Assembly (NCBI RefSeq): GCF_002272015.1
Contig: NZ_NPBY01000038.1
Location: 124,001-188,000 of the forward strand
Source: Paenibacillus campinasensis
Lineage (GTDB): Bacteria; Bacillota; Bacilli; Paenibacillales; Paenibacillaceae
Length of the DNA stretch: 64,000 nt
Reading direction: 5' to 3'
Both the position numbers and the translations under genes were made by a program. Below are positions 1 to 7,843 of the stretch, piece by piece. The notes beneath the pieces are model-generated. The model had not been told where the DNA came from. It saw nothing but the letters and a program-made list of their open reading frames with translations, and did no database searches. Numbering within the stretch: position 1 is the stretch's first letter; each line of letters begins with the position of its first letter.

Positions 1-456
1 CTTATCCAGCTTCCACATCGTGCTGTTCAGCATGCCGATGTTGGCCTGGCGCGCATAGTTGTACATCGGGCTGCCCATATGCCCAGGGTTAATGTAACGG
101 TTGTACTTCATCAGCTGGTTCCGCATATTCAGGCTGCCGTCCGCGTATCTCGCGCTCAGCGCCTCATAATCGTCATTCAGCAGCTGCACCCAGTGCTCCT
201 GGTCTTCCAGCACCTTGCGCTCAAGCTCGTCGAGCGCGGCCTGGCTTTTATCGTTAAAGCGTTTGTAATCCTGCTCAATCCGGGCCTGATATTTGTTGTA
301 CGTATCCACCGTCTTCTTGTTAAACGCCTTGTAGTCGCTCCACACCTGATTGATCCATTTCTGGTCAGCAGCATGGACAGCACCAGCCGGAACCAGAACA
401 GCAGTCGCAATCAGCAGGCTGCACATGATCAGGAGTGATTTTCGGAGAAATGACAT
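1..456 (-). CDS. Secreted coiled-coil-like protein, partial (N-terminal 152 residues)
   Basis: The reading frame stays open from the ATG at 456 to the left edge, so the C-terminus lies outside the window. Residues 1-30 form a signal peptide: basic MSFLRK start, hydrophobic stretch, and VHAAD cleavage region. The exported part is rich in charged residues, Tyr, Gln and Asn (KWINQVWSDYKAF, YNKYQARIEQDYKRF) and looks helical. A ribosome binding site AAGGGTGG precedes the start. No family was recognised. It is probably an extracytoplasmic protein of unknown role, transcribed from its own promoter. Confidence 0.75.
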   Translation of the reverse strand, partial: MSFLRKSLLIMCSLLIATAVLVPAGAVHAADQKWINQVWSDYKAFNKKTVDTYNKYQARIEQDYKRFNDKSQAALDELERKVLEDQEHWVQLLNDDYEALSARYADGSLNMRNQLMKYNRYINPGHMGSPMYNYARQANIGMLNSTMWKLDK

Positions 457-495
457 CAATAAGTTCCACCCTTCTACCAGAATAATCCACAGGTT

Positions 496-524
496 ATTGT
501 ACCCAAAGCAGCATCATTCTCCAA
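496..524 (-). promoter_or_regulatory. Candidate sigma-A promoter of the secreted-protein gene
   Basis: On the minus strand TTGGAG (524-519) and TACAAT (501-496) are separated by 17 bases. They lie 40 bases upstream of the start codon at 456. Spacing and the -10 match are good, and the -35 is 4 of 6. Confidence 0.45.
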
Positions 525-734
525 TAGGCAATAGGTACACCCTGACCCGGAGCCCAAAACTTACTATCATTATCCAGTTTTATTGCTTGCTTGCGCAAGG
601 GTCCTACCCGCCTCGGACATATCTTTCGGCATCGTATATCCTTATGAATCGTCATCCGCAGTGGATGGTTTACAGCTTTCCCTTATCCAGCACGCATCGC
701 CATCGGTTTGCCGCTTTTTGTCGAACAGATTAAA

Positions 735-774
735 GAGAGGGCCCTTTAGGTTTCATGACCTATAAGGACCCCTT
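735..774 (-). terminator. Imperfect hairpin downstream of rlmA
   Basis: On the minus strand an arm GGGGTCCTTATAGGT can fold onto ACCTAAAGGGCCCTC, with one mismatch and one bulge, followed by a short pyrimidine-rich tail. The position, about 40 bases past the rlmA stop, suits a terminator, but the T-tract is poor. Confidence 0.35.
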
Positions 775-816
775 CCGCATACCTATTATAGATGATACTT
801 TATTGTAAGCTGCACT

Positions 817-1716
817 TCAGCCCGGTCTGCGTCTGCCGCACACCATCATCAGATCAACGGTCATATCCGCCGTCTTTTGTCCAAGGACCGCCATAATGTC
901 TTCTTCAGCTGCCCCCCAGGCCAGAGGCGTCATCGTGACCAGATCCTTCATCAGCGCCGGGCCCACCTGATAACGGTACTGAACCGGTCTTTGGGCAACC
1001 AGCTCATAATGCCGGGTAAAGAGCCTCAGCAGCTGGTCGTTCGTCTCTCGTCTATGACCGGAATCAGGATAGAGCATTTCCCTCAATTCCTTGAGATATC
1101 CGATCCCGGGAATCACTTTCAGCACAAGCCCCTCTGCGGTCAGCAGCCGGTTAAACTCCGCATAGTTGGAAGGCGACAAGATGTTCAGAATGACATCAAA
1201 CTGCTGATCCGCAAATGGAGCCTGCGCCAAATCCCCGACACACCAGACGGAATCCCGATCCGACTTGGCCGCGGTCAGAACCCCTTCTTTGGCAATATCA
1301 AGCCCCGCGCGCACGCATCGGCCCGGCTTCTCGCCATCCAGCGCACGGCCAATCGCAGTCAGATGCGAGCCTTCACCACAGCCGGCGTCGAGCAGGGTCA
1401 GCTGCCCGCGCTCCTCTGCCAATTCCTGTACGACGTCAATGATCTCAGCCAGCATCGGCTGAAAAAAACCGCTGTCGTTCATTCTTTTCCGGGACTGGAA
1501 CAGCGCTTTGTCATATTTGGTACTGCTTCTGCCTGCAAGCAGATTTATATAGCCATGCCGCGACACATCAAAGGAATGATGGTTGTCACATACCAATGCC
1601 GCCGAATGCTCCGCAAACTTCATCGAGGCGGTGCATACCGGGCAGCGAAATAGATGCTCGTGCTGCCGCAGCGCTTTCGTTCTGATTCGTAATCTATCAT
1701 GTTGATGTTGGGACAT
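817..1716 (-). CDS. rlmA: 23S rRNA (guanine-N1)-methyltransferase, RlmA family
   Basis: The 299-residue protein has the RlmA layout. An N-terminal zinc site (Cys25, Cys28, Cys43, His47 in CPVC and CDNHHSF contexts) is followed by the conserved FDVSRHGYINLL segment and a Rossmann SAM-binding motif LLDAGCGEGSH (about 108-117). RlmA enzymes methylate G745 in Gram-negatives or G748 in Gram-positives, in helix 35 at the peptide tunnel. The Gram-positive form (RlmAII, TlrB) adds resistance to tylosin-type macrolides. The start ATG has AAAGGGTG upstream. The long leader carries a small ORF and a terminator hairpin (separate entries), so expression is likely controlled by attenuation. Confidence 0.9.
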   Translation of the reverse strand: MSQHQHDRLRIRTKALRQHEHLFRCPVCTASMKFAEHSAALVCDNHHSFDVSRHGYINLLAGRSSTKYDKALFQSRKRMNDSGFFQPMLAEIIDVVQELAEERGQLTLLDAGCGEGSHLTAIGRALDGEKPGRCVRAGLDIAKEGVLTAAKSDRDSVWCVGDLAQAPFADQQFDVILNILSPSNYAEFNRLLTAEGLVLKVIPGIGYLKELREMLYPDSGHRRETNDQLLRLFTRHYELVAQRPVQYRYQVGPALMKDLVTMTPLAWGAAEEDIMAVLGQKTADMTVDLMMVCGRRRPG

Positions 1717-1750
1717 CGTCTTCTCACCCTTTTCATTCGTTTATTACGAT

Positions 1751-1823
1751 AAAAAAAGGTGCAGGAAAGAAGACCCTTGCCTAATTTCATTGAAAAAAGG
1801 CCGGGCTTGCTATCAACTGCACC
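1751..1823 (-). terminator. Intrinsic terminator (attenuator) inside the rlmA leader
   Basis: On the minus strand the arm GGTGCAG (1823-1817) pairs exactly with CTGCACC (1764-1758), followed by seven Ts (1757-1751). Between them an inner stem can form: AAGCCC/GGCC against GGC/AAGGG/TCTT. It sits 35 bases before the rlmA start codon, so it would end transcription before the gene unless disrupted. The first arm begins only five bases after the leader ORF stop, within reach of a ribosome stalled on the leader. Confidence 0.8.
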
Positions 1824-1828
1824 TCTAA

Positions 1829-1855
1829 TTAACGCAAACGAATGTAATGGATCAT
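1829..1855 (-). CDS. Leader peptide MIHYIRLR, probable macrolide-arrest peptide
   Basis: An eight-codon ORF (ATG 1855, TAA 1829) follows AAAGGA at 1872-1867, 11 bases upstream of the ATG. The product ends in Arg-Leu-Arg. Known macrolide-dependent arrest peptides of the R/K-x-R/K class (for example ErmDL, MTHSMRLR..., and the Msr leader) have the same length and the basic-x-basic motif at the same place. A ribosome stalled on the last codons would cover the first arm of the terminator at 1751-1823 and allow read-through into rlmA. The peptide and hairpin are read from sequence; the antibiotic response is inferred. Confidence 0.75.
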   Translation of the reverse strand: MIHYIRLR

Positions 1856-1914
1856 AAGAGCAACTATCCTTTAAGGGTGGTTTGGGGGCTATCCTAAGCA
1901 TGCCCCTGTCTCAC

Positions 1915-1945
1915 ATTGTAACATGACTAGCTTAGTACAGGTCAA
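1915..1945 (-). promoter_or_regulatory. Candidate promoter of the rlmA leader
   Basis: TTGACC (1945-1940) and TACAAT (1920-1915) are 19 bases apart on the minus strand, overlapping the end of the DinB gene. Transcription from here would give a leader of about 190 bases containing a GGGGC/GCCCC hairpin (about 1884-1906), the leader ORF and the attenuator. Confidence 0.5.
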
Positions 1946-2420
1946 ACATGCTGATATCATATCCCTGCGCTTTCAAATAGTTGAACATCTGGGCCCGGTG
2001 ATGCTGGGCGTGGGTCACCACTTCGATCAGCCATTTGGCCTGCGCGCTTCCATGCTCCAGATAGAACGGCCGCGTCTTCTTATGCAGAAACGCATCATCC
2101 TCCAGACTGTTCATGTAGGATCTCAAGTCCTCAAGCCCGCTCTCCATCCACGCGATCAGCTTCTCCTTGTCCTGGCCGTCAGCAGCGATGGCGCCTTCCA
2201 GCTTGCGGATGTCCGCCTCCGGCTTCTCTTGCATAATCAACAGATCGGTTGCGGGAACAGATACCAGATGATGCACCAGCTCCAGCAAGGTTCTCATGTT
2301 GTCAGCGGGACGGTAATCCCAGTGCTCGTCCGAGATGTTCCGGATCAGATTGGAGGATGTCCTCACAATCAGTTCAAGCTCCTCAAACAGCATTTGCTTC
2401 AGTTCTCCAACTTGACTCAT
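1932..2420 (-). CDS. DinB-fold (YfiT/DinB superfamily) protein
   Basis: This is a four-helix-bundle DinB-type protein of 162 residues. Likely metal-binding histidines are in LVHHLVSV and in the C-terminal HAQHHRAQMF motif. Family members often act as metal-dependent thiol (bacillithiol or mycothiol) transferases or have unknown roles. The ATG at 2420 is chosen because GGGAG lies just upstream; a TTG at 2438 would start inside that ribosome binding site. It lies 72 bases downstream of a second DinB gene, probably co-transcribed. Confidence 0.8.
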   Translation of the reverse strand: MSQVGELKQMLFEELELIVRTSSNLIRNISDEHWDYRPADNMRTLLELVHHLVSVPATDLLIMQEKPEADIRKLEGAIAADGQDKEKLIAWMESGLEDLRSYMNSLEDDAFLHKKTRPFYLEHGSAQAKWLIEVVTHAQHHRAQMFNYLKAQGYDISMFDLY

Positions 2421-2492
2421 AACCCAATCTCCCTTCAATTCTATTCATCGTCCCAACTCTCTCGATCCATACTTAACCGTCCGTCTTGGCCC

Positions 2493-2996
2493 TCACAACG
2501 GCGCATGCTCCACGCCATAACGAACCCAATCTTCCTTCGGCGGTCCATAGACGCCATACGGCTTTAATCCGGCCTGACGCATCAGCACGGTGATCTGTCC
2601 GCGATGATGGACAATGTGCTTGATCAGCCCCATAATGATGGCGGCATTGCTTTCCTGTCTGCCAAAGGCCTCCTGAACTTGCCCAAGCGATTCATCTCTC
2701 CAATTCGCCTGAATCACCTCTGCTGCCCGGGCACTGACCTGACGGAAAGTAGCGGCGATTTCCTTCGCCGTGGCAGGTACAACCTCCGCATTCGGCACGG
2801 CTTCCATCTTCAGCCCGAACTCGGTCAAATACTCGGGAATGTTTGTCGTCAAATGCCATGCGATTCTCCCAAGAGAACGCCCCTCCCCATGAACCTGCTG
2901 CTGCAATGCCTCATCGGTCAGACCATCCAGCACATGCAACGTAAGATCAGCTTCCCGGTTCCATTCCTTAATAAAATCTGCAACGGTCACATACAT
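2493..2996 (-). CDS. DinB-fold protein
   Basis: The 167-residue protein has the DinB arrangement of three histidines: one in IAWHLTTN near residue 48 and two in IKHIVHHRGQ near residue 131. These typically bind one divalent metal. The start has GGAGGG upstream. It is paired with the DinB gene at 1932-2420 and divergent from the WYL regulator at 3261, which may control it. The substrate is unknown. Confidence 0.8.
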   Translation of the reverse strand: MYVTVADFIKEWNREADLTLHVLDGLTDEALQQQVHGEGRSLGRIAWHLTTNIPEYLTEFGLKMEAVPNAEVVPATAKEIAATFRQVSARAAEVIQANWRDESLGQVQEAFGRQESNAAIIMGLIKHIVHHRGQITVLMRQAGLKPYGVYGPPKEDWVRYGVEHAPL

Positions 2997-3216
2997 AAGA
3001 ATCCCTCCGCAATCTTCTGAAAATGGGTTCGAAGAACATACAGCCTCAGCGATGACTGGCAGCTGACCTGCCCCGCCACTTCTGACAGATCACGTGCGCA
3101 GCCGGAATCGGCAGGGGATCTGTAGACGATCAGTAGCAATCGGCAGACTACTATCAGACAGCCGGCCTGATGAACAGACCGCGCTTCGAACCTGCTCTTA
3201 GTTTAGGATATAATAG

Positions 3217-3231
3217 TGACAACTATTGTCA
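3217..3231. promoter_or_regulatory. Inverted repeat TGACAA-CTA-TTGTCA beside a -10 element
   Basis: The 15-base palindrome has perfect 6-base arms. It starts two bases after TATAAT at 3209-3214 and 30 bases before the WYL regulator start. It lies in the shared upstream region of that gene and the DinB pair, so it is a good candidate operator for autoregulation. Confidence 0.5.
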
Positions 3232-3260
3232 TAATCATTCAAAAAGATGGAGGGCCCCTC

Positions 3261-4223
3261 ATGTCCAAATCCAAGCGTCTGATGGAGCTGATGATGACCG
3301 TCAACCGGATGCGAAAATTTACGGTCAAGGAACTCGCGGACCAATTCGGCGTCTCCACCCGCACCATGCTGCGGGATCTCCAAGAGCTGAGCGAGCTTGG
3401 GGTGCCTCTGTATTCCGAGGTCGGTCCGCACGGAGGATATCAGGTGCTGCGGGAACGCATTCTGCCGCCGATCGCCTTCAGCGAGGAGGAAGCGGTCGCG
3501 ATGTTTTTTGCCAGTCACGCCCTTCGGCATTACTTATCCCTTCCTTTCGAGACAGAATCGTCAGCAGCCCTGCAAAAATTCTACAATTATATGCCAGGCG
3601 ATGTCCGCGACCGGATTGATCAGATGAAGAACCGGGTCGACTTTCTGACGCACACCCGGAAGCAGAAGCTGCTGTTCCTTGACACGCTGCTCGATGCAGC
3701 CGTAACGCAGCAGGTCGTCGCCATCCAGTACGAAACGAAGCGCGGTTTGTCCGAGCGGAACATTCAGCCGGTAGGGATCTATGCCATCAACGGCTTCTGG
3801 TACTGTCCCGCGTACTGCTTCTTGCGGGGAGATTTCCGGCTCTTCCGCTGCGACCGGATGAAATCGGCCGTCGTACGTGAAGATGTAAAGCCGCTGGATC
3901 ACCGCCATATTCATCTCGGGAACTGGAGGGCGCAAGGGGCTGAACAAATCGAATATATGCTGATCGTGGCCGAGCTTACCCGGGAAGGCGTCCAGCGGGC
4001 CGAAGCGGAATTATGGCCCTTCCCGCACATCGAACTTCGGGCGGACGGGAGCGGGCGGCTCCTTCACGAAGTGCCTGCTAATGACGTGGATTACTTCGCG
4101 CATTATTTTCTCGGGCTGGGCACGGAAGCGACCGTGGTAGAACCGCAATCGGTGATTGACCGGATGAAAGCTATACTGGCGGACATATCCGCCAAATATA
4201 ATGGATCTCTAACCGATTCCTGA
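3261..4223 (+). CDS. HTH plus WYL-domain transcriptional regulator (YafY type)
   Basis: The protein has 320 residues. An N-terminal DeoR-like winged helix (KFTVKELADQFGVSTRTMLRDLQEL) and the GPHGGYQVL wing are followed by a WYL domain with VAIQYETKRG and FWYCPAYCFLRGDFRLFRCDRM. WYL domains bind ligands or nucleic acids and control transcription. The ATG at 3261 follows GATGGAGGG; an upstream in-frame start at 3216 would lie in the promoter palindrome. It is divergent from the two DinB genes, a common pairing that suggests local control. Confidence 0.85.
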   Translation: MSKSKRLMELMMTVNRMRKFTVKELADQFGVSTRTMLRDLQELSELGVPLYSEVGPHGGYQVLRERILPPIAFSEEEAVAMFFASHALRHYLSLPFETESSAALQKFYNYMPGDVRDRIDQMKNRVDFLTHTRKQKLLFLDTLLDAAVTQQVVAIQYETKRGLSERNIQPVGIYAINGFWYCPAYCFLRGDFRLFRCDRMKSAVVREDVKPLDHRHIHLGNWRAQGAEQIEYMLIVAELTREGVQRAEAELWPFPHIELRADGSGRLLHEVPANDVDYFAHYFLGLGTEATVVEPQSVIDRMKAILADISAKYNGSLTDS

Positions 4224-4477
4224 TCCGGCTATTCGATAGCTGATGCCTGATCCCTCATCATATCGTTCATCGCCCGAACTCGCCTTCCGTAGACGGTGAC
4301 CGTTCGCGTTTTGCGTCCCTTCCCCTCACCTGATTAGGCCATTAGCAAGAACAAGCTCACCTTAACCAACAACCAAACAACCCCCGGTCCACCAGCAACA
4401 GCTGGCAGGTCGGGGGTTGCTTTCCTTCCATATCTGGACTGAACCTAACACGCTAATAGGATAGGCAGTCAAAAGTG
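4224..4477. other. Intergenic interval with one terminator
   Basis: Apart from the hairpin at 4381-4416, no gene or regulatory signal is visible between the convergent WYL regulator and htpG. Confidence 0.5.
4381..4416. terminator. Bidirectional terminator between the WYL regulator and htpG
   Basis: CCCCCG (4381-4386) pairs with CGGGGG (4411-4416), with an inner ACCAGC/GCTGG stem. T-rich tracts follow on both strands. It can serve the two convergent genes. Confidence 0.75.
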
Positions 4478-6355
4478 TCAGACCATAATTTTGCAAATAT
4501 CGTTAGTGAATTCCAGTGGATCCGCTACAGGCAAGCCTTCGATCAGCAGCGCCTGATTGTACAGCAGATTCGTGTACAGCTTCAGCTTCTCTTCATTGTC
4601 TTTATGGGCCTTCAGCGATTGGAACACCTCATGGTTGGTGTTAATCTCAAGCACCTTATCCGCCTTGACTTCCTGTCCGTTCGGCATCGCCTTCAGAATT
4701 TTCTCCATTTCGATCGACAGTTCGCCTTCCGAGGACAGGCATACCGGATGCGATTTCAGACGCTTGGACGCTTTTACCGCTGTCACCTTGCCTTCCAGAT
4801 AGCCCTCCATCGCCTTGAAGAGCTCCTTGTTCTCATTCTCCTCCGCTTCGGATTCCTTCTTCTCCGCCTCGGACTCGATGCCAAGATCCCCGCTGGATAC
4901 CGACTTGAATTCCTTGTCTTTATATTTCATGAGCATCTTGATCGCAAACTCGTCCACGTCATCCGTGAAGTACAGAATCTCATAGCCTTTATCCAGCACG
5001 AGCTCGGTTTGCGGAAGCTTCTCCAGACGCTCGATCGACTCGCCGGCCGCATAGTAAATATACTTCTGGTCCTCCGGCATGCGGGACACGTACTCGTCCA
5101 GCGTCACCAGCTTCTTCTCCTTGGAAGAAGTGAACAGCAACAAGTCCTGCAGCAGGTCCTTGTTCGCACCATACTCGTTGTAGACACCGAACTTCAACCC
5201 GCGGCCAAAGGCTTCATAGAACTTCTCGTATTTCTCACGCTCATCTTTCAGCATGCTCTGCAGCGTGCTTTTGATTTTGCTTTTGATATTCTTCGCAATG
5301 AGCGTCAGCTGACGGTCATGCTGCAGCATTTCTCGGGAAATATTGAGGGACAGGTCCTCGGAATCCACCATCCCTTTGACAAAGCTGAAGTAATCCGGGA
5401 GCAGATCCCCGCACTTTTCCATGATGAGCACACCGTTGGAATACAGCTCCAGCCCCTTCTCATACTCCTTCGTGTAGTAATCGAACGGCGTATGCTCGGG
5501 AATGAACAGAATCGCATTGTACACCACCGCGCCATCGGCTTTGATATGTACATGCTTGAGCGGCTTATCGAAGCCATACCGTTTCTCAGTATAGAAGTTC
5601 TCGTAATCCTCCTCGGTCAGCTCGTCCTTGTTCTTGCGCCAGATCGGAACCATGCTGTTGATGGTTTGCTCCTCCTGTACTTCCTCGAACTCGTTGTCTG
5701 CGCCTTCCTTCGGACGCGAGGTTGTCACATCCATCTTGATCGGGTAACGGATAAAATCCGAGTATTTCTTAATAATCGATCTTAAACGATATTCCTCCAG
5801 GAACTCATCGTACTGGTCGTCCTCGGTATTGTCCTTGATCTTCAAAATAATGTCGGTTCCTATCGAATCCTTCTCCGCCGAGGTAATCGTATACCCGTCC
5901 GAGCCTTTGGATTCCCACTTGAACGCCTCGTCGCTGCCGAGCGCCTTCGTTATTACCGTCACGACATCGGCCACCATAAACGCCGAATAGAAGCCGACCC
6001 CGAATTGGCCGATAATGTTATGGCCGTCCTTCGCTTCATTCTCCGTCTTGAAGGCAAGCGAACCGCTCTTGGCGATGACGCCCAGATTGTTCTCCAGCTC
6101 TTCCTTGGTCATCCCGATCCCGGTATCGGAGATCGTCAGGATGCGATTCTCTTTATCCGGCGTAATTTTAATGAAATAATCGTCCTTGTTAAATACGAGG
6201 TTATCGTCAGTCAGTGCCTTGTAGTAAATTTTGTCGATGGCGTCGCTGGCATTAGAGATCAGCTCGCGCAGAAAAATTTCCCGCTGGGTATAGATGGAGT
6301 TGATCATCATGTCAAGCAAACGCTTGGACTCCGCTTTAAACTGTTTTTTGGCCAT
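4478..6355 (-). CDS. htpG: Molecular chaperone HtpG (Hsp90)
   Basis: This is a full-length 625-residue bacterial Hsp90. The N-terminal GHKL ATPase domain has [19 protein letters not shown], and GVIAKSG plus [13 protein letters not shown], which form the nucleotide pocket and lid. The middle domain has the [10 protein letters not shown] region with the conserved catalytic-loop arginine, and the C-terminal domain ends near KIMV. It is an ATP-driven dimeric cytosolic chaperone for late folding and stress tolerance. It is monocistronic with its own CIRCE-controlled promoter. Confidence 0.97.
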   Translation of the reverse strand: MAKKQFKAESKRLLDMMINSIYTQREIFLRELISNASDAIDKIYYKALTDDNLVFNKDDYFIKITPDKENRILTISDTGIGMTKEELENNLGVIAKSGSLAFKTENEAKDGHNIIGQFGVGFYSAFMVADVVTVITKALGSDEAFKWESKGSDGYTITSAEKDSIGTDIILKIKDNTEDDQYDEFLEEYRLRSIIKKYSDFIRYPIKMDVTTSRPKEGADNEFEEVQEEQTINSMVPIWRKNKDELTEEDYENFYTEKRYGFDKPLKHVHIKADGAVVYNAILFIPEHTPFDYYTKEYEKGLELYSNGVLIMEKCGDLLPDYFSFVKGMVDSEDLSLNISREMLQHDRQLTLIAKNIKSKIKSTLQSMLKDEREKYEKFYEAFGRGLKFGVYNEYGANKDLLQDLLLFTSSKEKKLVTLDEYVSRMPEDQKYIYYAAGESIERLEKLPQTELVLDKGYEILYFTDDVDEFAIKMLMKYKDKEFKSVSSGDLGIESEAEKKESEAEENENKELFKAMEGYLEGKVTAVKASKRLKSHPVCLSSEGELSIEMEKILKAMPNGQEVKADKVLEINTNHEVFQSLKAHKDNEEKLKLYTNLLYNQALLIEGLPVADPLEFTNDICKIMV

Positions 6356-6390
6356 GTGAAGTGTTCCCCTTTCCGCTATGAATCAGGTTT

Positions 6391-6417
6391 TTAGCACTCC
6401 CTAATAAAGAGTGCTAA
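6391..6417. promoter_or_regulatory. CIRCE element (HrcA operator) upstream of htpG
   Basis: TTAGCACTC (6391-6399), nine bases, and GAGTGCTAA (6409-6417) match the CIRCE consensus exactly. It lies between the -10 and the htpG start, where HrcA binding would repress transcription until heat shock. Confidence 0.95.
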
Positions 6418-6427
6418 CACTTCTTCT

Positions 6428-6457
6428 ATTTAAACATGTACCATTTTTTAATGTCAA
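6428..6457 (-). promoter_or_regulatory. Sigma-A promoter of htpG
   Basis: TTGACA (6457-6452) and TTTAAA/TTAAAT (6434-6428) are spaced 17-18 bases apart, just upstream of CIRCE. Confidence 0.75.
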
Positions 6458-6819
6458 TAATCCGTGCGCACAAGATCATTTGTCGAACCTCTGATGTCCC
6501 AACCAACACTCGTTGTTCATAGATACTTTGCACGATTATCCCGTTTGATCAGGCAACATAGAAAACCTAGAAACAGATAGGCTGGACTGAGAGAGAAACA
6601 TATTTTACGAAGAGCGGTAGATCCTGAATGCCGGAGATCAAGGACAAGACTCAAAGTCAAGGATAGGCCCCAGAACAAGACGAAATGATGACGAAATGAT
6701 AATGCGAAGGAGGAAACAAAAGAGCTAGCACCTGAGCAAAAGGGATAATCATACAAAGGACACCGGACAGGGATAGTTTAGGAATAAGGGGTGGAGCATG
6801 GCCCTCCAGGAAGCCAGAA
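6458..6819. other. Gene-free interval between htpG and the 12-Cys gene
   Basis: No supported gene lies here. A 79-residue frame at 6517-6756 on the minus strand has no ribosome binding site or family features. No clear terminator follows the 12-Cys gene. Confidence 0.45.
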
Positions 6820-7287
6820 CTAATACATGATCGTGGACCGGCAAGCGCAAATCACGAACCGTCCATCGATATGCGCGCCTTGATAACAGCCCTCTTTGTC
6901 GAAAGTCGGATGCACATAGCGGGAGATGCAGTCCTGACACTTGGCTCTTTGCCCGACCGGATCGCTCGTATACCACCACCCTGACGGATAGGGGCATAGC
7001 CCCTTGCAGTCCGTAATGACCGTGTTCGGGGTGCAGACGACGTAATCTGACGGACAGGAGGCATCGGCGCCACAGCCGCTGCAATACTGCCCATGCGGAG
7101 GGCGGCAAGGCCCGGCAGCAAACGAACCGGGAACCAGGCTCTCTTCCGGGGAAAGGAAAGCCCTGGCCAGCATTTCGGCTGTTTTTTGCGCGAATTGGTT
7201 CAGGATCGTTCTCCGGTTGATCTTCCGGGTTGCGCGGCTGATCCGCGCCTGCATATTCTCATCCCGATTGGATGATGTAGGTCTCAT
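6820..7287 (-). CDS. 12-cysteine protein resembling methylamine dehydrogenase light chain (MauA-like)
   Basis: The 155-residue protein has a basic N-terminal leader with twin arginines (RATRKINRRTIL). A C-terminal domain of about 95 residues follows with exactly 12 cysteines, the number that forms six disulfides in MauA. The leader also resembles the long RR-containing MauA leader but lacks a strong hydrophobic core. There is a GWWYTSD segment, but no Trp beside the Cys equivalent to the second tryptophylquinone residue, so TTQ formation is doubtful. It directly follows MauD- and MauE-like genes, which in mau loci serve MauA disulfide formation. The ATG at 7287 follows AGAGGTG. Alternatives are a disulfide-rich antimicrobial or a structural protein. 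Confidence 0.6.
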   Translation of the reverse strand: MRPTSSNRDENMQARISRATRKINRRTILNQFAQKTAEMLARAFLSPEESLVPGSFAAGPCRPPHGQYCSGCGADASCPSDYVVCTPNTVITDCKGLCPYPSGWWYTSDPVGQRAKCQDCISRYVHPTFDKEGCYQGAHIDGRFVICACRSTIMY

Positions 7288-7303
7288 CACGTTCACCTCT
7301 CAC

Positions 7304-7843
7304 TCAGGAAGCTCGCGCAGCCCTGACATAGGCCTCCAACTGCTCGCGGCTGTTAACCAGCCCCTTGTGTCGGATCATCCCTCCGGGATCAACCGCATAC
7401 GCAAACGGCGTTACCTCAACATCCAGTCGCTCCGCCAGCTCCGGAGTCACGAGCAGCACTTCCTCGTCATATTCCATCGCATGCATGTAGGCCTGGCCCT
7501 GTGCTGCCGTCGCAAACAGCAGAAGAATCGGCTTGACGCCATACTGCTTAGCAACCGCTCCAAAGTCCGGCAATATACGCGCACACTCCTTGCAAGTCGG
7601 TGAAGCAAACAGCATGATGGCGGAATTTCCGTATAAGGCCTCCGTTGTCCACGGTTTGCCATATAGGGTCGATGTCTCGGCCTTGGGCAGTTTGCGTCCG
7701 ACAGGAATCCCCGACTGGTTGACGCCCCGAGCCGTCCCCATCACCATAATGCCCAGCTGGCGGAAGAGCACGAGATTTAGCAGCACCAAAGGAACGACGA
7801 GCAGCCACAGAATCGTATACGATATCCAGAAGAACGCATTCAT
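7304..7843 (-). CDS. MauD-like membrane-anchored thioredoxin-fold protein
   Basis: The 179-residue protein has an N-terminal membrane anchor (about residues 5-28). An extracytoplasmic TlpA/MauD-like thioredoxin domain follows, with active site CKEC (84-87, SPTCKEC) and the cis-Pro segment VEVTPFAYAVD. MauD is a thiol-disulfide protein needed for MauA maturation. The ATG at 7843 overlaps the stop of the MauE-like gene (ATGA) and has GGAAGGAGAG upstream. A longer open frame upstream of this ATG runs out of frame through the MauE-like gene and is not coding. Confidence 0.8.
   Translation of the reverse strand: MNAFFWISYTILWLLVVPLVLLNLVLFRQLGIMVMGTARGVNQSGIPVGRKLPKAETSTLYGKPWTTEALYGNSAIMLFASPTCKECARILPDFGAVAKQYGVKPILLLFATAAQGQAYMHAMEYDEEVLLVTPELAERLDVEVTPFAYAVDPGGMIRHKGLVNSREQLEAYVRAARAS

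Larger units (their letters stand above)
457..816. other. Gene-free interval between the partial secreted gene and rlmA
   Basis: This stretch holds the promoter at 496-524 and the imperfect hairpin at 735-774. Open frames here lack ribosome binding sites and recognisable protein features. Nothing else was seen. Confidence 0.5.

Noticed and set aside
1620..1901. 93-residue minus-strand frame across the rlmA leader
   Set aside because: It runs through the terminator hairpin and into rlmA in another frame and has no ribosome binding site. The 8-codon ORF inside the leader is the better-supported product.
4475..5785. 436-residue plus-strand frame
   Set aside because: It is antisense to htpG, with no start signals or family features.
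6517..6756. 79-residue hydrophobic minus-strand frame downstream of the 12-Cys gene
   Set aside because: No ribosome binding site, odd composition, and no terminator or promoter context.
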